Below are positions 57,261 through 64,000 of a DNA stretch of 64,000 bases, in pieces. Within the stretch, counting starts at the first letter, position 1. Each line of letters opens with the position of its first letter. This DNA comes from Streptomyces sp. NBC_00376. GTDB lineage: Bacteria > Actinomycetota > Actinomycetes > Streptomycetales > Streptomycetaceae. The position numbers and the translations under genes were made by a program. The notes under the pieces were generated by a model that worked only from the letters and a program-made list of their open reading frames with translations, did no database searches and was not told where the DNA came from. Where the stretch lies: positions 4,402,001 through 4,466,000 of the forward strand of contig NZ_CP107960.1 of the NCBI RefSeq assembly GCF_036077095.1. Direction: 5' to 3'.

Positions 57261-58961
57261 TCATGCCTGGCGGCGGACCTCCACCATGCGGAAGCGGTTG
57301 GAGACGAAGGCTCCGTCGCACAGCGCCGCGTTCGCTGCCGGGTTGCCGCCCGAGCCGTGGAAGTCGGAGAAGGCCGCGGTCTGGTTGACGTACACCCCGC
57401 CGGTCAGATTCAGCGACAGCTGGGCCGACTCGTCCAGGCAGACGTCTTCCACCGCGCGTTCCACCTCCGGTGAGGTGGTGTACGCGCCGACCGTCATCGC
57501 GCCCTTGTCGCGGACCGTGCGGCGGAGCAGCTCCACGGCGTCGGCCGTCGAGTCGACCGCTACCGCGAAGGCGACCGGGCCGAAGCACTCCGACAGGTAG
57601 TGCTGCTCGTCGTCCGGCTTGGTGGCGTCCAGCTTGACGACGACGGGGGTGCGGACCACGGCGTCGGGGAACTCCGGGTTGGCCACCTCGCGGGAGGGCA
57701 GGGCGACTTCGCCGAGATCTGCGGCCGCCTCCAGGCGGGCCTTCACATCGGGGTTGACCAGGGCACCGAGCAGGGCGTTCGCCCGGGCGTCGTCGCCCAG
57801 CAGGCCGGTGACCGCGGCAGCGATGTCGGCGACCACTTCGTCATACGTCTTGTCGCCGGCGTCGGTGGTGATGCCGTCCCGGGGGATCAGCAGGTTCTGC
57901 GGGGTCGTGCACATCTGGCCGCTGTAGAGGGAGAGGGAGAACGCCAGGTTGGACAGCATGCCGCGGTAGTCGTCCGTGGAGTCGAGGACCATCGTGTTGA
58001 CCCCGGCCTTCTCCGTGTACACCTGGGCCTGGCGGGCGTTGGTCTCCAGCCAGTCGCCGAAGGCGGTCGACCCGGTGTAGTCGATGATCTTGATCTCGGG
58101 GCGGAGGGCCAGGGTCTTCGCGATGCCTTCGCCCGGCCGTTCGGCGGCAAGGGCGACCAGGTTGGGATCGAAGCCCGCCTCGGCGAGCACCTCGCGGGCC
58201 AGGTGCACCGTGAGCGCGAGCGGGAGCACGGCGCGGGGGTGCGGCTTCACCAGGACGGGATTACCGGTGGACAGGGAGGCGAAGAGGCCGGGATAGCCGT
58301 TCCACGTGGGGAAGGTGTTGCAGCCGATCAGGAGCGAGATGCCGCGCGGTGCCGCGGTGAAGGACTTCTGCAGCTGGAGCGGGTCGCGCTTGCCCTGCGG
58401 CTTGGACCAGTCGGCGCTCGCGGGGGTGCGGATCTGCTCCTCGTACGCGTACGCCACAGCTTCCAGGCCGCGGTCCTGGGCGTGCGGGCCACCGGCCTGG
58501 AGCGCCATCATGAAGGCCTGGCCGCTGGTGTGCATCACGGCGTGGGCGAATTCGTGGGTCCTGGCGCTGATCCGGGCGAGGATCTCCAGACAGACCAGGG
58601 CCCTGGTCTCGGGGCCGGCCGCACGCCAGGCGGGCATGGCCGCACGCATCGCCGGAAGCAGGACGTCCAGGTCGGCGTGAGGGTATTCGACGCCGAGCTC
58701 CGGCCCGTACGGAGAGATCTCTCCGCCCGTCCAGCCGTCGGTGCCGGGCTGGCCGAGGTCGAGCCGGGTGTTCAGCACGGCGTCGAAAGCGGCCTTGCCC
58801 TCGGCGGCGCCGAGGCTGCCGGGGGCGCCGCCCTCGCCGTATGCCTTCGGATGCTCGGGGTGTGGGGACCAGTAGGCGCGCGTACGGATCGCGTCGAGGG
58901 CCTGGTCGAGCGTGGGGCGGTGCTTCTCGGAGAGCAGGTGCGGGGAGAGCTCGGCGGCCAT
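57261..58961 (-). CDS. paaN: PaaN (phenylacetate degradation aldehyde dehydrogenase-type enzyme)
   Basis: 566 residues from ATG 58961, with GAGGAG upstream. The aldehyde-dehydrogenase superfamily core is visible in LIGCNTFPTWNGYPGLFASL, IIDYTGSTAFGDWLE and GQMCTTPQNLLIPRDG, the last with the position of the catalytic cysteine. AFSDFHGSGGNPAANAALCD closes the domain. PaaN-type proteins act on ring-opened phenylacetate intermediates and replace PaaZ in some actinobacteria. Divergent from a TetR regulator with a shared operator at 59016-59029. Confidence 0.9.
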   Translation of the reverse strand: MAAELSPHLLSEKHRPTLDQALDAIRTRAYWSPHPEHPKAYGEGGAPGSLGAAEGKAAFDAVLNTRLDLGQPGTDGWTGGEISPYGPELGVEYPHADLDVLLPAMRAAMPAWRAAGPETRALVCLEILARISARTHEFAHAVMHTSGQAFMMALQAGGPHAQDRGLEAVAYAYEEQIRTPASADWSKPQGKRDPLQLQKSFTAAPRGISLLIGCNTFPTWNGYPGLFASLSTGNPVLVKPHPRAVLPLALTVHLAREVLAEAGFDPNLVALAAERPGEGIAKTLALRPEIKIIDYTGSTAFGDWLETNARQAQVYTEKAGVNTMVLDSTDDYRGMLSNLAFSLSLYSGQMCTTPQNLLIPRDGITTDAGDKTYDEVVADIAAAVTGLLGDDARANALLGALVNPDVKARLEAAADLGEVALPSREVANPEFPDAVVRTPVVVKLDATKPDDEQHYLSECFGPVAFAVAVDSTADAVELLRRTVRDKGAMTVGAYTTSPEVERAVEDVCLDESAQLSLNLTGGVYVNQTAAFSDFHGSGGNPAANAALCDGAFVSNRFRMVEVRRQA

Positions 58962-59015
58962 GACGGACCAACTCCTCATCGAGCTGGGCAGGGACGGGTG
59001 GACAGAGTTAGAGTA

Positions 59016-59029
59016 ACCGAACGATCGGT
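59016..59029. promoter_or_regulatory. TetR (PaaR-type) operator 2, paaN/tetR
   Basis: ACCGAACGATCGGT centred between paaN (start 58961) and tetR (start 59085), 54-55 bases from either start. Same 14-mer as operator 1. Fits the ACCGNNCGNNCGGT core known for PaaR of Corynebacterium as I recall it. Confidence 0.85.
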
Positions 59030-59053
59030 CGGGACAAGGGGGCCCGCCAAACC

Positions 59054-59062
59054 TGTGGACAA
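59054..59062. promoter_or_regulatory. DnaA box before the tetR gene
   Basis: TGTGGACAA, exact reverse consensus, 22 bases before the TetR ATG and 24 bases from operator 2. Confidence 0.5.
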
Positions 59063-59084
59063 CTCGTAGGGGAGGATCGCGGAC

Positions 59085-59678
59085 ATGACCACGGCCAAGC
59101 GGGACACGTACACCCCCGAGACTCTGCTCACCGTTGCCGTCCGTGTCTTCAACGAGCGCGGCTACGACGGCACGTCCATGGAGCACCTCTCCAAGGCGGC
59201 GGGCATCTCCAAGTCCTCCATCTACCACCACGTCGCGGGCAAGGAGGAGCTCCTGCGCCGCGCGGTCAGCCGTGCGCTGGACGGACTCTTCGGAATTCTC
59301 GACGAGCCGGGAGCGACGCAGGGGCGTGCGATCGAGCGGGTCGAGTACGTCACCCGTCGCACCGTCGATGTGCTGATAGCCGAACTGCCCTACGTCACGC
59401 TGCTGCTGCGGGTGCGGGGCAACACGAAGACGGAGCGCTGGGCCATGGAGCGGCGGCGCGAGTTCGACCACCGGGTGACCGATCTGCTCAGGGCCGCGGT
59501 CGCGGACGGCGACCTCCGCTCGGACGTGGACATACGACTGGTGACCCGGCTGCTCTTCGGAATGGTCAACTCCCTGGTGGAGTGGTACCGGCCGCTGCCC
59601 GACGGCGGGGCCGACGGGGAGCGGCTGGCGGACACGCTCGTCCGTGTGGCCTTCGAGGGGATGCGGTCCAGCCGTTGA
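59085..59678 (+). CDS. TetR family regulator (PaaR-like)
   Basis: 197 residues. N-terminal HTH (about 12-55) with LLTVAVRVFNERGYDGTSME, LSKAAGISKSSIYHHVAGK and EELLRRAVSRALDGLF; the C-terminal ligand domain is all helical. By position and operator, a repressor relieved by phenylacetyl-CoA, as in PaaR systems; ligand not shown by sequence. Divergent from paaN. Confidence 0.88.
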   Translation: MTTAKRDTYTPETLLTVAVRVFNERGYDGTSMEHLSKAAGISKSSIYHHVAGKEELLRRAVSRALDGLFGILDEPGATQGRAIERVEYVTRRTVDVLIAELPYVTLLLRVRGNTKTERWAMERRREFDHRVTDLLRAAVADGDLRSDVDIRLVTRLLFGMVNSLVEWYRPLPDGGADGERLADTLVRVAFEGMRSSR

Positions 59679-59730
59679 GGGGTTGAACCGTTGAACCGTT
59701 GACGGACGCGGGGCGTCCGGCAGGCCTCGG

Positions 59731-60252
59731 TCAGGTGAGCTCGGGGGGTCTGTCCGTGCCGGGGGTCAGGTCCGTCTCCTCGAACACCAGGAGTGTGCGG
59801 GTGGAGAGCACCTCCGGGATGGCCTGGATCTTTGTCAGGACCAGTTCGCGCAATGACCTGTTGTCCTGGGTGTGGACCAGCAGCAGGACGTCGAAGTCGC
59901 CGCTGACCAGTGCGATATGAGTCGCCCCCGGCAGCGCCTGGAGCTCCTCGCGCACCGTGCGCCAGGAATTCTGGACGATCTTGAGAGTGATGTATGCGGA
60001 GGCGCCCTGCCCCGCCCGCTCGTGGTCCACGCGCGCGGTGAAGCCCCGGATCACGCCGTCGTCGATGAGCCGGCTGATCCGGGCGTAGGCGTTGGCCCGG
60101 GACACGTGGACGCGATCGGCCACCGACCGTATCGAGGCGCGGCCGTCCGTCTGGAGCAGTCGCAGGATGCCGCGGTCGATGGCATCGAGCGGCCGCGCGG
60201 GCGGAACCTGGCCGATGTCCTCGCCCCCGTCGGCCATTTGTTCAGCTGACAT
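59731..60252 (-). CDS. Lrp/AsnC family regulator (BkdR-like)
   Basis: 173 residues from ATG 60252. An HTH (about 24-72: LDAIDRGILRLLQTDGRASI, RSVADRVHVSRANAYARISR) is followed by a RAM domain (GASAYITLKIVQNSWRTV, ALVSGDFDVLLLVHTQDN, VLSTRTLLVFEE). Lrp proteins next to branched-chain 2-oxoacid dehydrogenase genes usually sense branched-chain amino acids and control them. Divergent from that operon across 249 bases. Confidence 0.9.
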   Translation of the reverse strand: MSAEQMADGGEDIGQVPPARPLDAIDRGILRLLQTDGRASIRSVADRVHVSRANAYARISRLIDDGVIRGFTARVDHERAGQGASAYITLKIVQNSWRTVREELQALPGATHIALVSGDFDVLLLVHTQDNRSLRELVLTKIQAIPEVLSTRTLLVFEETDLTPGTDRPPELT

Positions 60253-60297
60253 GTGCCCCCGCCTCTCCGTCCTGGACGACCTGTCTCTATCCCAGGC

Positions 60298-60319
60298 TGT
60301 GGAGAACCGTTTGTCCACA
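60298..60319. promoter_or_regulatory. DnaA box pair in the lrp-dehydrogenase gap
   Basis: TGTGGAGAA (60298-60306) and exact TTGTCCACA (60311-60319) face each other four bases apart, close upstream of the Lrp start and 35 bases from operator 3. Confidence 0.5.
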
Positions 60320-60353
60320 GGCTGAAGGTGCCTGTAGCCAAAATGCGCTCGCG

Positions 60354-60367
60354 ACCGAACAATCGGT
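60354..60367. promoter_or_regulatory. TetR (PaaR-type) operator 3, dehydrogenase operon
   Basis: ACCGAACAATCGGT, one mismatch (central G to A) from operators 1 and 2, 135 bases upstream of the E1alpha start. Suggests the dehydrogenase operon joins the regulon. Confidence 0.6.
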
Positions 60368-60501
60368 AGGTGAGGCGCCCCACATCCGTGCCTCGGACAG
60401 CGCTCGACATTTCGATGCATTTCGACACCCCTCGGTATCGGACGATCCCCTGATGCCGACACACGCCGCTCGAAAACCCTCGATGCCAGGAGGTGCTTGT
60501 C

Positions 60502-61656
60502 ATGACGGTCCAAGAGCTGCCCGGCGCGGCTGCTTACCGGCCCACGCCGCCCCCGGCCTGGAAGCCGCTCACCGATCCCGCGCCGCTGCTCCCGGACCCC
60601 GAGCCGTATCGCGTGCTCGGTACGGACGCCGTGGCCGATGCCGACCCCGAGCTGCTGCTGCGGCTCTACGCGGAGCTGGTCCGAGGCCGGAGGTACAACG
60701 CGCAGGCCACCGCCCTCACCAAGCAGGGCCGGCTCGCCGTCTACCCGTCGAGCACGGGGCAGGAGGCCTGCGAGATAGCGGCCGCTCTGGTGCTGGAGGA
60801 GCGGGACTGGCTCTTTCCCAGCTACCGGGACACCCTTGCGGCAGTGGCCCGCGGCCTGGACCCGGTCGAGGCCCTGACACTGTTGCGCGGCGACCGGCAC
60901 ACCGGATACGACCCGCGTGAGCACCGCATCGCACCGCTCTGCACCCCCCTAGCCACCCAGCTGCCGCACGCGGTCGGGCTGGCGCACGCGGCGCGCCTCA
61001 AGGGCGACGACGTGGTGGCGCTCGCGATGGTCGGCGACGGCGGTACCAGTGAGGGCGATTTCCACGAGGCGCTGAATTTCGCGGCTGTCTGGCGGGCCCC
61101 GGTCGTTTTTCTCGTGCAGAACAACGGCTTCGCGATTTCCGTACCGCTGGCGAAGCAGACCGCCGCCCCGTCCCTGGCGCACAAGGCCGTGGGGTACGGG
61201 ATGCCGGGCCGACTGGTGGACGGGAACGACGCGGCCGCGGTGCACCAGGTTCTCGGTGAGGCGGTGGCGCGGGCCCGGAGCGGCGGCGGGCCGACGCTCG
61301 TCGAGGCGGTGACGTACCGCATGGACGCCCATACGAACGCCGACGACGCCACCCGCTACCGCGTCGACAGCGAGGTGGAGGCATGGCGTGCGCACGACCC
61401 GATCCAGATTCTGGAGCGGGAGCTGACCGGGCGGGGGCTGCTCGGTGACGAGGGGATCGAGGAGGCGCGCGCGGCCGCGGAGCGGATGGCGGCCGCTCTG
61501 CGCGAGCGGATGAACGCCGATCCGGTGCTGGACCCGATGGATCTGTTCGCCCATGTCTACGCGGAACAGACCGCACAACTGCGGGAGCAGGCGGCCCGGC
61601 TGCGCGTCGAGCTGGACGCCGAGCACGGCCAGGACGACATGGAGGAAGGACGATGA
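60502..61656 (+). CDS. bkdA: 2-oxoacid dehydrogenase E1 component, alpha subunit
   Basis: 384 residues from ATG 60502 (AGGAGG eight bases upstream). Thiamine diphosphate-dependent decarboxylase half of the branched-chain 2-oxoacid dehydrogenase. STGQEACEIAAALVL, the TPP motif GDGGTSEGDFHEALNFA to VQNNGFAIS, and the substrate loop DAHTNADDATRYR with phosphorylation-type spacing are present. Branched-chain rather than pyruvate specificity is inferred from the Lrp neighbour. Overlaps the beta-subunit gene. Confidence 0.9.
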   Translation: MTVQELPGAAAYRPTPPPAWKPLTDPAPLLPDPEPYRVLGTDAVADADPELLLRLYAELVRGRRYNAQATALTKQGRLAVYPSSTGQEACEIAAALVLEERDWLFPSYRDTLAAVARGLDPVEALTLLRGDRHTGYDPREHRIAPLCTPLATQLPHAVGLAHAARLKGDDVVALAMVGDGGTSEGDFHEALNFAAVWRAPVVFLVQNNGFAISVPLAKQTAAPSLAHKAVGYGMPGRLVDGNDAAAVHQVLGEAVARARSGGGPTLVEAVTYRMDAHTNADDATRYRVDSEVEAWRAHDPIQILERELTGRGLLGDEGIEEARAAAERMAAALRERMNADPVLDPMDLFAHVYAEQTAQLREQAARLRVELDAEHGQDDMEEGR

Positions 61657-62684
61657 CCACCGCAGCGGCGACGGCCGGAGAGCGGACGGCGAAGGCCAAG
61701 CCCGCCACGATGGCGCAGGCACTCGGGCGGGCACTGCGCGACGCGATGGCGCAGGACCCGGCCGTGCACGTACTCGGTGAGGACGTCGGCACGCTCGGCG
61801 GGGTCTTCCGGATCACCGACGGTCTGGCGAAGGAGTTCGGGGACGACCGTTGCACGGACACCCCGCTGGCCGAGGCGGGCATTCTCGGGGCGGCCGTGGG
61901 CATGGCGATGTACGGGCTGCGGCCCGTGGTGGAGATGCAGTTCGACGCCTTCGCCTATCCGGCGTTCGAGCAGCTCATCAGCCATGTCGCGAAGATGCGG
62001 AACCGGACGGCCGGCGCCATGCCGCTGCCGATAACGGTCCGGGTGCCGTACGGCGGCGGGATCGGCGGGGTCGAGCACCACAGCGACTCCTCGGAGGCGT
62101 ACTACATGGCGACGCCCGGTCTCCATGTCGTCACGCCCGCCACGGTCGAGGACGCGTACGGGCTGCTGAGGGCTTCGATCGCCTCGGACGATCCGGTGGT
62201 GTTCCTGGAGCCGAAGCGGCTCTACTGGTCGAAGGCGGACTGGTCGCCGGAGGCGCCGGTGGCGGTGGAGCCGATCGGCCGGGCCGTGGTCCGTCGGCCG
62301 GGCCGCAGCGCGACGCTGATCACGTACGGGCCGTCGCTGCCCGTCTGCATGGAGGCGGCGGAAGCGGCCGTCGAGGAGGGCTGGGACCTGGAGGTCGTGG
62401 ACCTGCGCTCGCTGGTGCCGTTCGACGACGAGACCGTCGCCGCTTCGGTCCGGCGTACGGGGCGTGCGGTCGTCGTCCACGAGTCCTCCGGATTCGGCGG
62501 TCCGGGCGGTGAGATCGCGGCCCGGGTGACCGAGCGCTGCTTCCACCACCTGGAGGCGCCGGTGCTGCGGGTCGCCGGGTTCGACATTCCGTATCCGCCG
62601 CCGATGCAGGAGAAGCACCATCTCCCGGGCGTGGACCGGGTACTGGACGCGGTCGCCCGCTTGCAGTGGGAGGCGGAGAGCTGA
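61653..62684 (+). CDS. bkdB: 2-oxoacid dehydrogenase E1 component, beta subunit
   Basis: 343 residues. TPP-binding partner of the alpha subunit: VLGEDVGTLGGVFRITDGL, TPLAEAGILGAAVGMAMYGL, VEMQFDAFAYPAFEQL and DLRSLVPFDDETV. Overlaps the alpha stop (ATGA) and its TGA is shared with the E2 ATG. Confidence 0.93.
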   Translation: MTTAAATAGERTAKAKPATMAQALGRALRDAMAQDPAVHVLGEDVGTLGGVFRITDGLAKEFGDDRCTDTPLAEAGILGAAVGMAMYGLRPVVEMQFDAFAYPAFEQLISHVAKMRNRTAGAMPLPITVRVPYGGGIGGVEHHSDSSEAYYMATPGLHVVTPATVEDAYGLLRASIASDDPVVFLEPKRLYWSKADWSPEAPVAVEPIGRAVVRRPGRSATLITYGPSLPVCMEAAEAAVEEGWDLEVVDLRSLVPFDDETVAASVRRTGRAVVVHESSGFGGPGGEIAARVTERCFHHLEAPVLRVAGFDIPYPPPMQEKHHLPGVDRVLDAVARLQWEAES

Positions 62685-64000
62685 TGCCCCAGGTACTCGA
62701 ATTCAAGCTGCCGGACCTCGGCGAGGGGCTCACCGAGGCGGAGATCGTGCGCTGGCTGGTGGAGGTCGGCGATGTCGTCGCCATCGACCAGCCGGTCGTC
62801 GAGGTCGAGACGGCCAAGGCGATGGTGGAGGTGCCGTGTCCGTACGGGGGCGTGGTGACCGCGCGGTTCGGCGAGGAGGGCTCGGAACTGCCGGTCGGGG
62901 CACCTCTGCTGACAGTGGCGGTCTCGGTGGGGGCGGATGAGGAGGGAGCGGGGTCCGGTTCGGGCTCGGGGGATGGTTCCGGGGCCGGTTCCGGTTCGGG
63001 CTCGGGGATTGGTTCCGGGGCCGAGGCGGAGTCGTCCGGCAATGTGCTGGTCGGGTACGGGACGGGTGCACCGGTGGCGCGCCGTCGTCGGGTCCGTCCC
63101 GCTGCCGTGGCTGCGGCTGTTCCGGCTGCGGCTGTTCCGACGCGGGTGCCGGTGGCTCCGGTGTCGGCTCCCGATCCCGGGCCGGGTCCGGTGCCGGGTC
63201 CGGTGGCGGTGGTCTCCCCGCTGGTACGGAAGCTGGCGCGGCAGAATGATCTTGACTTGCGGCAGCTGGTGGGATCCGGTCCGGACGGGCTGATCCTGCG
63301 GGCCGACGTCGAATCCGCGATCAGGGCGCTGGCGGAGGGGACGGCGGCTCCCCGGCCGGCCTCGGTGCCGACGCCGGAGGTGGTGATGGAGTCGGTTTCC
63401 GGTGCAGTGGCGGGCCCAGCCGCACAGCGGGTTCCGTTGCGCGGTGTACGGGGCGCGGTCGCCGACAAATTGTCGCGCAGCCGGCGGGAGATCCCCGACG
63501 CCACGTGCTGGGTCGATGCCGACGCCACCGAGCTGATGGCGGCCCGAGCCGCGATGAACAGCGCCGCCGGTCCGGCTGCCGGGCCCAAGGTGTCGGTGCT
63601 GGCGCTGCTGGCGCGGATCTGCACCGCGGCGCTGGCCCGGTTCCCCGAGCTCAATTCCACGGTGGACCTGGAAGCGCGGGAGATCGTGCGCCTGCCGGAG
63701 GTCCATCTCGGGTTCGCTGCTCAGACCGAGCGGGGCCTGGTCGTTCCCGTGGTGCGGGATGCGCAGGCCAGGAATGCCGAGTCGATCGGGGCCGAGATCG
63801 CCCGGCTGACCGAGGCGGCGCGGGCCGGGCGGCTGACCCCGGCCGAGCTGACCGGCGGCACGTTCACGCTGAACAACTACGGGGTGTTCGGAGTCGACGG
63901 GTCGACCCCGATCATCAACCACCCCGAGGCGGCGATGCTGGGCGTCGGCCGGATAGTGCCCAAGCCCTGGGTGCACCAGGGCGAGCTGGCCGTACGACAG
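62684..64000 (+). CDS. bkdC: 2-oxoacid dehydrogenase E2 acyltransferase (partial, runs off right edge)
   Basis: 439 codons visible, no stop. A lipoyl domain (1-80) has the lipoylated lysine K45 in ETAKAMVEV. An unusually Gly/Ser-rich linker (about 88-120) made of repeated GSGSGSG units follows. A peripheral-subunit-binding domain is at about 178-205 (SPLVRKLARQNDLDL, GPDGLILRADV). The catalytic CoA-transferase domain follows (PLRGVRGAVADKLSRSRREI, FTLNNYGVFGVDGSTPIIN). The HxxxDG active-site motif lies beyond the edge. Confidence 0.92.
   Translation, partial: MPQVLEFKLPDLGEGLTEAEIVRWLVEVGDVVAIDQPVVEVETAKAMVEVPCPYGGVVTARFGEEGSELPVGAPLLTVAVSVGADEEGAGSGSGSGDGSGAGSGSGSGIGSGAEAESSGNVLVGYGTGAPVARRRRVRPAAVAAAVPAAAVPTRVPVAPVSAPDPGPGPVPGPVAVVSPLVRKLARQNDLDLRQLVGSGPDGLILRADVESAIRALAEGTAAPRPASVPTPEVVMESVSGAVAGPAAQRVPLRGVRGAVADKLSRSRREIPDATCWVDADATELMAARAAMNSAAGPAAGPKVSVLALLARICTAALARFPELNSTVDLEAREIVRLPEVHLGFAAQTERGLVVPVVRDAQARNAESIGAEIARLTEAARAGRLTPAELTGGTFTLNNYGVFGVDGSTPIINHPEAAMLGVGRIVPKPWVHQGELAVRQ

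Noticed and set aside
58297..58312. GTTCCACGTGGGGA as a further parS
   Set aside because: Several mismatches to GTTTCACGTGAAAC and lies in paaN coding sequence.
59731..60924. 397-codon form of the Lrp gene
   Set aside because: The extra part crosses the divergent promoter region and antisense of the E1alpha gene; ATG 60252 gives the normal Lrp length.

Overview
The window is the replication-origin core of a Streptomyces-type linear actinobacterial chromosome. It has very high GC content, many GTG and TTG starts and many 4-base ATGA/GTGA start-stop overlaps. The gene order is rsmG-khpB-yidC-yidD-rnpA-rpmH / dnaA-oriC-dnaN-gnd-recF-dciA-gyrB-gyrA-tRNA-Ile. DnaA carries a long Pro/Gln-rich domain II, as in Streptomyces. 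Genes left of dnaA point left and genes right of it point right, as expected for outward forks.

1-22 kb: the partly visible parA lies on the left edge, with one parS inside its coding region and a second upstream. Next come rsmG and the operon rpmH-rnpA-yidD-yidC-khpB. dnaA has a promoter with two DnaA boxes just upstream of its -35. The dnaA-dnaN interval holds about eighteen DnaA-box-like 9-mers (oriC). dnaN, gnd, recF, dciA, gyrB, gyrA and a DUF3566 membrane gene follow, then tRNA-Ile. A secreted von Willebrand A protein, broken by two single-base frame changes, is followed by an intact paralogue of its non-vWA part.

22-31 kb: a membrane Ser/Thr kinase, an HTH regulator and tRNA-Ala. Downstream of the tRNA is an accessory patch with a polyketide-cyclase-like gene remnant, a small membrane gene and an IS110-family element that has a candidate bridge RNA. 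The core order resumes with DUF5324, cyclophilin and rhomboid genes, a dense DnaA-box cluster in a gene-free gap, and crgA.

31-44 kb: a cell-surface and growth-control region. DUF881, three class E sortases (with a small membrane protein and pabA between them) run right. The convergent operon fhaA-fhaB-PP2C-ftsW-pbpA-pknB runs left. The kinase/phosphatase/FHA group is known to control peptidoglycan synthesis; the sortases attach surface proteins. tRNA-Leu closes the region.

44-64 kb: a third parS, a MarR/membrane-protein divergent pair with a visible operator, DUF2252, J-domain and rhodanese genes, an acyl-CoA dehydrogenase and the phenylacetyl-CoA epoxidase operon paaABCDE. Then come DUF5819-HTTM-TrmH, paaN divergent from a TetR regulator, and an Lrp regulator divergent from a branched-chain 2-oxoacid dehydrogenase operon (E1alpha, E1beta, E2 running off the right edge). 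Three near-identical 14-bp operators tie paaA, paaN/tetR and the dehydrogenase operon together as a probable regulon.

The least explained items are the isolated DnaA-box cluster at 30.2-30.4 kb and DnaA boxes in several other promoters, the structured RNA of the IS110 element, the duplicated vWA-associated ectodomain next to a kinase, the operator shared by phenylacetate and branched-chain catabolism, and the tightly coupled DUF5819-HTTM-TrmH genes.
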